Assembly: GCF_918797505.1 (NCBI RefSeq) | Contig: NC_092802.1 | Coordinates: 11,427,480 to 11,491,479 of the forward strand | DNA: 64,000 nucleotides | Origin: Bemisia tabaci | Taxonomy: Eukaryota; Arthropoda; Insecta; Hemiptera; Aleyrodidae | Reading direction: 5' to 3' | Shown here: in pieces, positions 56,453-64,000 of the stretch | How positions within the stretch are numbered: position 1 is the stretch's first letter | Layout: each line of letters starts with the position of its first letter | Notes under the pieces: model-generated | What the model was told of the DNA's origin: nothing | Database searches by the model: none | What the model saw: the letters and a program-made list of their open reading frames with translations, nothing else | Made by a program: the position numbers and the translations under genes

Positions 56453-58880
56453 TTTAATTGAGAGTATAAGTGTTAAAATGCAATTGTTTTAGTATCGTCG
56501 ACTATTTAACTGACAAAGATTAAGAAATACAAAGCCGAGTAATGAAATAAAAGCTCTGCTAATTTTTTACTCGGTCTATTGAAAGCTAAATAATATTAAA
56601 TAATGTGCGAAATGTCGCATATTCGGCTGACAAGATGCCAAGGGCAGTAAAATTTTAATGTTTTTATTATTTTCCTTCTTATTTACTTACAATTAGATAC
56701 CCTCATTTCACACGAGCCTGCGGTACGTCACGTAAAGCATAGGTGCATACCCCTCTTTCCTGTTGACAACCCCGCCCCCCACTGACATCTGTACTTTCGT
56801 TATAATCCTTGTTCGCGCTTACGCTACAGTTGGCCGCCCAAAAGTTCCAAACCTTCAATGGTGTATTGATTTTATCATAATAATTATTAGTTCTACTATT
56901 AATTCCTCCGACGCAAAAACACCCGCTCCCCGAGCTGCCGCCATTACACAGCCCAATCCCTCACGTAAAGCGCTTCGCGGCGCGGCGGCTGTGCTCGCAT
57001 CGTAATAACTTCCCTCATATGTGAGATGTCCCATTCCGCAATGTTTTTAAAAATCCTTGAATGTGCCGATTTCGCCAAGCTCTGTCCTATTCGTATATTT
57101 TTATGTGAGAGTATGCATAAATACGATGAAAATTGTCTTCACTTTGTATGCGTGAAGTATCCGTTAGTTCCGTACTGGCGGTCATATATCCATTAGCGCT
57201 CTTTGTAGAAAGCAGGGAGGAAGAGGTGGGTCAGTTTCCCCTCCTATTATTTATTTTATAATACGTTAATTCATTTTTGCTCTCCAGAAATGATTTAAAT
57301 AACTTCTCACGATTGATGGAATATTTGCTGTATTGATATGACCTTTTCAGGGATGGTGTTTTGCATAGAAACTCAATTTTCTGTAAATATTGCCATTTTT
57401 TACAATTTTAAATAAAGCCGTGTCAAACCCAAAAATGATGGAAATTTTTGGAACAAGGTACCCTCTCTTATTGTAAATTTTATGTACTTTTACGTGATCA
57501 CAGTGATTTTTTGATCAAACACTTTTAAAAGGCTTAAAAATTAGGAAAATCGAGCTAAAAACGGTCTTTTTTCAGAAAAATGTCATTTTTGATCCCAGAA
57601 GAAATTATCCTACCGGCAAATATGATTACTTAAAAGGATGTTAAACACACTATTCTAGACCAAAATTTAACGTACTTTTCAGTTACATCATTTATTTTAA
57701 CTTTAAAGCTCACTTTAAAGCGGTAAAATCTCAAAAATAACTAAAAAATTACATTTCATCATTTTTTTAAAAACTTTTTTTAAACCGAAATTCAGTGATA
57801 AGACCCCTCAAAAAGGTTTTACGGCAACTTTCAATTGTCCTATGTTATAGGAAATTTCATGAACTTTTCATCTCGCACCTTGTTTTCTTTCTTAAATTCC
57901 TTTTAACACGTGAAAAATAAGAAAAACAGCGGGAAAATTTTTTTCGGGTAAATTGCAATTTTTTTCAACATTGCCTCTGCATTTTCACGATAGACGCCAA
58001 AAATACAAATAAAGGTACATTTCTTACATAAAATTTTACCAGCTTTTCGCTGATTACCATGGTTTGATGAATAAAATTGTTTGCAGCCATGAAAAACCAC
58101 AAAAACCTGAGACAAAGCCTTGTTATTGAATAATTTGTAAATTTTTACCATCTCAAAAATTGGCTTCTAAGTACACTTAAATACCTTCAAAAATTTATTC
58201 ATTGACATTTTTTTCTTTTTCATATGCCATTACATTGGTACCATAAAGTTTACTTCAAACAAAAATTACTTAACTTGAAAATTTTGGGTATATGTTAAGA
58301 AAAATGTTCGTAACCGAGCAGCTGGGTTTTCCAATAGACAACTTTAACGTCATATCTAACCCTCTTTAAAAAATTCGAAACAGTAATTTTAGGTATGCAA
58401 TTTTTGGGAAATTTTATGCACTAAACGATTATTACCATCGTTGAATCGTATTCTCAGTTTTTAGCTGTGAAGAAGTCGAAAATTGTTGAAATTCTGAAAT
58501 TTCTAGAGAAATCAGTTTTCAGCGTAATTCCCTTAAATACGCTTTTCAGGTACATGTTGTAAAATTTAAAGGAAAAACAGTGTGTTATTCGTCTTGAAAA
58601 TTTTATCACCTTTCTAAAAAGTATATATAAGTTATACTTTTGTCGAAAAATAATTCATCGAAAGCGCTGGAAACGGAAAAAAACAACTGAATTTGTTGTT
58701 AAATATTGACTTCATACTTTTGAATGATTCGTCTCACAATGAGGTCATATAAGATGAAAAGGTAAAATGAATGGGTATACTTATGTAAAATTTAGCGTAC
58801 TTTTCAGTGGTGCTGTAGTTTTTAACCTTAAATTAATTATTTTGACCTAAAATTGGTCAAGAACGCGAAAAATCGTGAAT
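56453..58880. other. interior of the large element; no gene
   Basis: AT-rich with repeated words such as TTTTGAAAA and CATTTTTGA. No transposase signature or exon chain on either strand. Confidence 0.4.
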
Positions 58881-59371
58881 TTTCAGCAGATTTTGCCGGT
58901 TGTTGTTTTTAAATATTAAAATTCGGAAAGAAAAAAATAAGAAAAGCCTAAGTTTTGTATATGATTCTTAATCAAAATTTTATGATCTTTCAAACTGATG
59001 TGTTGCAATTTTTTGTTTGACGCATTATTTTTGAGTTATAAAGGGAAATCCGTATGTACGTCCTCTTTGAAAATCGCCGTAAGCCGCCATTTTGAAAAAC
59101 TGCGATTTAACCACTTTCCCGGTGGAATTTTTTGGTAAACTTTTTTTTCTGTCTTATTGGGTACCTAGTGACCCTATATACCAAAGGAAAAGTTTGTGCT
59201 AATTTGTCCGAGGTAAAAAGCTAGAATGACTGGACTATGAAGTGAAAAAATAAAATGAAGTAAAATAATGCATTAAAATAAAAATCGAACAAAAGCTATG
59301 TAAATTGGTCAAGATATCCTGGTTGTCCTATCAATTGGAAGCTAAATGCGGGTTTTTCGTCACCGCTACTC

Positions 59372-59450
59372 AAGTTCTCGGCATGGCTCAGTAGGTAGGA
59401 TCCTCGTCTTCGGTTAGGTAGGTCCCAGGTTCAAATCCCGACGTAGGCAA
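59372..59450 (+). mobile_element. tRNA-like head of a SINE
   Basis: TGGCTCAGTAGGTAGGATCC resembles a tRNA A box and GGTTCAAATCCCGAC is a canonical B box, about 40 bases apart, followed by an A9 run. This is the usual layout of a pol III promoter in tRNA-derived SINEs; the body is not defined. Confidence 0.55.
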
Positions 59451-60261
59451 AAAAAAATTCTGCACGTAAATATCGAGAAATGTGCCTCCAAATGTCGCGT
59501 GGACCTTATTTATCGCGGTTTTAGACATTATTTCCGTAAATAATCCATTTTGGGGGGCTCTTTTCAACTGTCCCCTGGCTACAAACCCCAAAATTTGCTG
59601 CCGATGCTCGAATTTAGCGATCCAAACCAGGTTTAGATTTATGCCAAACTAGTTTAGATATTACCTAAACTCCGAGTCAGCGTACAACCCAAAATCGGGT
59701 TTGCCTACTATCCAAAATAACTAGCTGGAGCCATATCAGCTATCCGGAGTTGGTGTTGTACACCGATATTCCGGCAAAAATCCAAACCCTTTTTTTTTCA
59801 GTGTGCTTGCGGTGGAACCATGCGACTAGATCGAAAACATGGATGCACCAAACTGCACACTCAGTGAGACCTCTTAACCCGAGACTTGGCGAGTATCCCT
59901 GTCAATTCTAACCAAGGATTGCACCACAATCCTTTGGAGCTACTGTCGAACTGTCAAAGTGAGGAAAATTTGACCGAGGTGCGGTTTGAGATTGAGCTGT
60001 CGAAAATTTTCCTCGCCATGAAAAGGAAAAAAAAAGACAATGGAGAAGCCGTAGCTCGGGAGCATCAAATCTTCCGTATATTCTGAAATATTCCGCTGAT
60101 GTATTATCCATTTCTGCAAGAGGAAAATAACAATGTGAAACTGTTGAATTTCCTCTGGTGAACCACGATTGTTCAGGATCACTCCGGTCGCTTCTCTTTT
60201 GAATTCGGGTTTGTTGCGCGCTAGTCATTCATGAGCGGAAATGAGAAGGCTCAGGCAGGGT

Positions 60262-60690
60262 GGAAAAATTTCATGAAAAATAAAATCTTGAAATTTCACG
60301 TGAATATCTCATGTTTCAGAAATTTATGAAACATGTTGCAAAATACCGGTTCCTTTTCATACATCGCAAAAAGTAAAAATTGTGACTTTCTTCTATTTTT
60401 GTGTGTTTGAGTGCGGATTGTATACTCATAGCCCCTGACAAATATGAAATATCTCACAGGCTCGTGAGATTTCATGAAATATTTCACCAGGCTGTGAAAT
60501 TTCATGAAATATTTCACTAGGCTGTGAAATATTTCATACTAAAGGGGCTAGAGTATGCAACCCATACTCAAATAAACAAAAATAGAAAAGAGTCACAATT
60601 TTTACATTTTGCAAAATATAAAGAGGAACCGGTATCATTCAACATGTTTCATAAAGTTCTGAAATATCATGATGAAGCCAGCGATACAGA
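60262..60690. mobile_element. palindromic element of TTTCATGAAA words
   Basis: ATTTATGAAACATGTT.. and ACCGGTTCCTTTTCATACAT at 60.31-60.36 kb recur inverted at 60.62-60.67 kb. The centre is a run of GTGAAATTTCATGAAATATT units. In the partner copy only one arm and the centre remain. Possible outer ends are AGGGTGG and its complement CCACCCT. Confidence 0.55.
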
Positions 60691-60834
60691 AGTCCAAGCT
60701 TACTGCGACCAGTTGGTCCTCTGAAACGACGAAGACAGTGATCATAAAGCGTCGCCTCTCTGGCGTAAAGGCCCTTTCTATGTTTCTCGGTAAACTCCGA
60801 AAAGCATGGAGTTATCTGGACAACACGGCTCACG

Positions 60835-60998
60835 CAGTGGCGTGTCGTGCTTTGCGAAATATCGATTGATCTGTCATTTAAACCTATGGAAAATGATCGA
60901 TTAACAGGGTGTTCGCAGCGAACACCTTAATAATCGATTCTTTACCATGGATTCAAATGAGGAAATATCGATAATCGATCATTCACGCCACGCCACTG
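60835..60998. mobile_element. hAT-like MITE, CAGTGGCG family
   Basis: CAGTGGCGTGTCGTGC to CACGCCACGCCACTG, 164 bp, exact 8-bp duplication GGCTCACG (60827-60834 and 60999-61006). Confidence 0.92.
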
Positions 60999-61207
60999 GG
61001 CTCACGTCGAAACTGAGATACGTCCTCATGTTAAAGGATCGACGATATGTGGATCCTGGAATGAATACCCTCGGTGGGTGAATTAACTTCAATGGAGGGG
61101 TATCTATAATGACCGTTTTTGGCCCCACCTGAAATGAATTGCCTCAACTCAACGATATAATGCTTATTAAAGGTCTAAATAACTCCGCGGTATCCTCAGG
61201 AAGCGAT

Positions 61208-61351
61208 AATTGGACCGCATTTGGCAATTAGGAACTACAACATCTGGCTCATCAATAAAAACACTCATGTCTGCAGGGCAATTTATGGCACAAACGTTGT
61301 TTCTGAACTGAGTCAGAAATTAAAGTTCCTAAATGCAAAATGCTGTCCAAC
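61208..61351. mobile_element. MITE, ATTGGACTGCATTTTGCAA family
   Basis: AATTGGACCGCATTTGGCAA to TGCAAAATGCTGTCCAA, 144 bp palindrome. Absent at the partner position near 49650. Confidence 0.7.
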
Positions 61352-61689
61352 TGGGCAACATGAAAGGCAATGCTAAAATACTACTTTTTGATAGAGCTGT
61401 TCAAAATGGTTATCATAAATATTTTTAATAGGAAAATATTGTTTTATGTGAACATATTTGGCAAAATTTGAACGCGCGGTTCGCGTTCTTGCGGAGTTTA
61501 ACAGGGTTTGCGTCACGCGCGAGAGAGTGAGCATATTCATGCCAAGATAACGGAATTTTCGATTGTTCTATAAAAACTGCCAGTGCCCGATAGAATTTTT
61601 TTTTTGCTGGATACTGTCTTTTCAATGTCTGTTGCGCGTCAAATACAGACGTTTTTTAAGCTGATTTTTTGCGTTGGCAAAAATGGCAC

Positions 61690-62144
61690 GTCAAGCTCCA
61701 CTTTCAACACGGGAAAAAAACTGGTATGGGTTATCCCCGAAAATAAAGTTTTAGTATACCCAAATCTGTTGGATGCTATATGGACATTCCAAATTAATTG
61801 TGGTAATACCACAATCAAGTTGGGGTAGTACCGCAACATCTGGGTCAGTAACCTTATTTATTGGGGTACTAACACAATTAATAGCGGATCGGAGTATATT
61901 CATATTCGTCGCGGGTTCTGTTTCACCTATAAATGAATGGCATTTACCAGAATCAGCCAAACTGGGCATTTCCACGAAAACTGTTCAATTTCACAATCCA
62001 AAAACACAAATTTCAACCCCATTTTTTTCTAGATCTGTAATATCAGGCTTAAACAATTTCATACAGGTGCCTCTTTTTCTCAGGCTTTTTGTGTGTGTAA
62101 TTTTCTTTCTCTTTATTCTAGCCACATTAATTTATATAATATTA
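61690..62144. mobile_element. 455-bp insertion defined by the empty site in the duplicate
   Basis: AAAAATGGCAC and ACAAATTATGTTTCTGG are adjacent in the partner (50027-50055) but separated here by 455 bp. No clear inverted ends; a plus-strand frame (61773-62198) runs out of it but has no domain. Class unknown. Confidence 0.55.
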
Positions 62145-62884
62145 CAAATTATGTTTCTGGTGGTAAGGGGGGGGGGGGGGAGTTGGTGGCAGTCGTAGGA
62201 CCCAAGCCTTAAAACTGGTACCAGGGCCCGAGATGGGATGTGGCGGGCCTTGTGACTATTGTGTAATCCTATTTTGATGAGAACATCTCACCCGACATAA
62301 TGGAACGGTGTTGCTGCAATTTTGACTGTCCGTAACGACTGTTTTCACGAATAAAACATTTGTGACATACACCTGTATAATGACAGCATATTTTTTGAAA
62401 TATGTTGGGTGAAAAACATATTCATTTCAGACATCAAATATATTGATAATTCAACTAAAAGATGAAATTGGTACAAAAATTAAAACAATCTATCAGACCA
62501 AAAAAATATGATTAAGCTGTCAACATTGCAACCTGTAAAGCATGCCAGTGACGGTCGTGGCATTTTAAGCGTCAAATGCTAAAATGGAAGCTTAAAGCAT
62601 CGGCTTACACAATTTTAACGGTCAGAATTTGTTAAAATCACATATTTTCTATTGTATCGAGTAATGCATGCGATTTCCAATCATAAGTTTTACAAACAAA
62701 ACGATCATGATACTGAAATTGCGCCCTTTTCGTAGTAATGCTCAACTACATTGGAAGTTGTCTAATTTCCTAGCGTGTTTTATTCTTACAAACAAAAATT
62801 ATGTATACATTTCATTTTTCTGCTCAGAATTTCACGAGTAACGTCTTCATTTAACACGAAAATCTTAAAGAGAGTTTAGAGCAG

Positions 62885-62966
62885 TGGCGAGTCATGAGTC
62901 ATCATGGCATGAGTCATCAAAGCATGAGTCATCATAGCATGAGTCATCATAGCATGAGGCATGAGC
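62885..62966. repeat. GCATGAGTCATCATA short tandem repeat
   Basis: Four to five 15-16-bp units, each with a TGAGTCA heptamer. Confidence 0.85.
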
Positions 62967-63646
62967 AAATATTCATAAAACCTTCTTTTTCAATGGGCGT
63001 CACGTCTAACCGCCACAAACCTCTTTCCTCCGAAAGCCCATATTGAAAGGTTGCATTCTCACAAAGCCATTAAACAACAGAAAAAAAAAAAGAAAAAAAA
63101 GGTTGCATTCCCTCATTTCTCGCTCAACCTCGTGCCTCGGGTCCCGGGTTCCTCCGGAGAGAAAACGAGGAAAAATGAAGAGAAACAAGGCAAGCAAACA
63201 AAAAATCATCATGTGTCAGAAAACGATCCAGAGAGTGTCTCAATTTTTACGTCTCCTTGAAAAAGCGTCATTGATACATATTTTTTTCTTTTTTTAAAAG
63301 AAAAAAAAATAAAAAACGGAGTTGTGACGTCAAAACGAGGCAGATTGAAGCACAGCCTCTTCTGGTTTGAGCCCTGGGCTGTCAAAATGAGTGGCGTATG
63401 ATGAGAAATGATTGTCAATTCTGCTACGTCCGTCTGCCTGCTGATGAAACTTTTTTCTCCATTATGAAAGCTCTCTCAAAAGAACCGCCTGTTTTTGTAC
63501 ATTTTTGCACGATCGACCGTCACATACATGTTGAGGCGACTATAACAGCACTGCTCTTTGATGGTGCCACTTTTTATCTACAGCACTTTGAACATGTTAG
63601 AAAACAGTTGTTGACCCCGATAGGATTTGATCGATGTATTGAAGGG
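62967..63646. other. no supported gene
   Basis: Overlapping frames on both strands around 63.0-63.3 kb, with A-rich tracts, mirror each other. The 91-codon frame at 63398-63673 has no domain I recognise and runs into a MITE. Confidence 0.35.
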
Positions 63647-63873
63647 CTTGGAAGACAAGGCGCATTAGAGTAGCTTTTGAAAAAAATTGAGATATTAATT
63701 GTTTCAAGAAAAACTAGTCTTAATACATTTTCTGTGAAAAAATCGATCCCAATTTCCTATTTTTAGGCATCAAGAAGTCAGTTTGAACTTTCTTTCCACC
63801 TTAAAGATCCATGTAATTTCGACTCGCAATATCAACAACTGCACTTATGTGCCTTGTCCTCCAAATCTCTCTA
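63647..63873. mobile_element. MITE, GGAGGACAAGGCGC family
   Basis: GCTTGGAAGACAAGGCGCAT to CTTATGTGCCTTGTCCTCC, about 227 bp, sharing AGGCATCAAGAAGTCAGTTT with 56222-56452. Confidence 0.7.
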
Positions 63874-64000
63874 TTGTCCTTTCCTTTGCAGGTGTCAATA
63901 AGGGGGATTCGTGCCCATCAATAGCAATCTTTACGTCGGCCAATTTCGGCGAGCATACATCATACTTTCGACGTACTCCCAAGTAAATGTGGGGCTATCA

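Larger units (their letters stand above)
54881..59235. mobile_element. 4.36-kb element with TAGTCCAGTCATTCTAGC inverted ends
   Basis: Left GTCCAGTCATTCTAGCC..CCTCGGACAAATTAGCACAA and right inverse (TTGTGCTAATTTGTCCGAGG..GCTAGAATGACTGGAC), about 60 bp each, sit between TA dinucleotides. Both flanks are the same AAATGAAGTAAAA-type low-complexity DNA. The interior has no frame longer than about 80 codons. It includes degenerate repeats (55.68-56.13 kb), a poly(G) run (about 55588-55608), and a MITE (56222-56452). Large, non-coding and unassigned. Confidence 0.7.
59806..62610. repeat. segmental duplication, copy 2 (partner 47959-50370 plus 52598-52735)
   Basis: Matches the OBP-like gene's 5' flank. 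It begins at the base corresponding to the A of that gene's ATG, where it is fused to a TTTTTTTTCAGTG end. It lacks the coding exon. It carries its own insertions (60400-61351 region and 61690-62144) and lacks the MITE at 48502 and the mariner at 50658. Confidence 0.85.

Noticed and set aside
63398..63673. 91-codon frame with Cys near the start
   Set aside because: It runs into the inverted end of a MITE and has no domain or splice support.

Overview
This is a window of a eukaryotic nuclear genome, most likely an insect and plausibly a sap-feeding hemipteran. The reasons are split genes with GT..AG introns, a (TTAGG)n tract of the insect telomere type, D,D34D mariner relics, tRNA-derived SINE-like heads, and a very high density of short palindromic DNA transposons. 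The species is an inference. No gene is complete and certain. No CRISPR array, rRNA or virus was seen.

Layout. 1.4-4.8 kb (+): last four exons of a cytosolic sulfotransferase, with transposons in its introns. 4.8-20 kb: transposon-rich, with no convincing gene. 20.05-20.11 kb (-): first coding exon of a Ras-type GTPase, its 5' side pointing to a CpG-rich block and a TTAGG tract near 21.2-21.5 kb. 22.8-40 kb (+): the most interesting part, a roughly 6 kb segment present twice in direct order (about 22.8-28.15 and 33.4-39.9 kb). Each copy carries tiny phase-0 exons. In order these read as a signal peptide, a short propeptide with a dibasic site, and a small cysteine-rich terminal exon. Two extra terminal-exon copies lie between them. 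42.4-43.1 kb (-): one exon of an unrecognised Arg/Ser-rich protein, with a fragment copied at 54.1 kb. 45.3-48.0 kb (-): two exons of a secreted protein with an odorant-binding-protein-like cysteine pattern. Its 5' flank is duplicated at 59.8-62.6 kb without the coding exon.

The rest is mobile DNA. It includes hAT-like MITEs (CAGTGGCG ends) with 8-bp target duplications, TA-flanked MITEs (CACTGG ends), TTAA-flanked foldback elements, a 1.34 kb inverted-repeat element, two dead mariners (one a head-to-head fusion), a Mutator-like element, and a 4.36 kb non-coding element with inverted ends. The segmental duplications give paired filled and empty insertion sites, so several target-site choices can be read directly from the window.

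The coding models are manual splice predictions from sequence alone and need transcript support.
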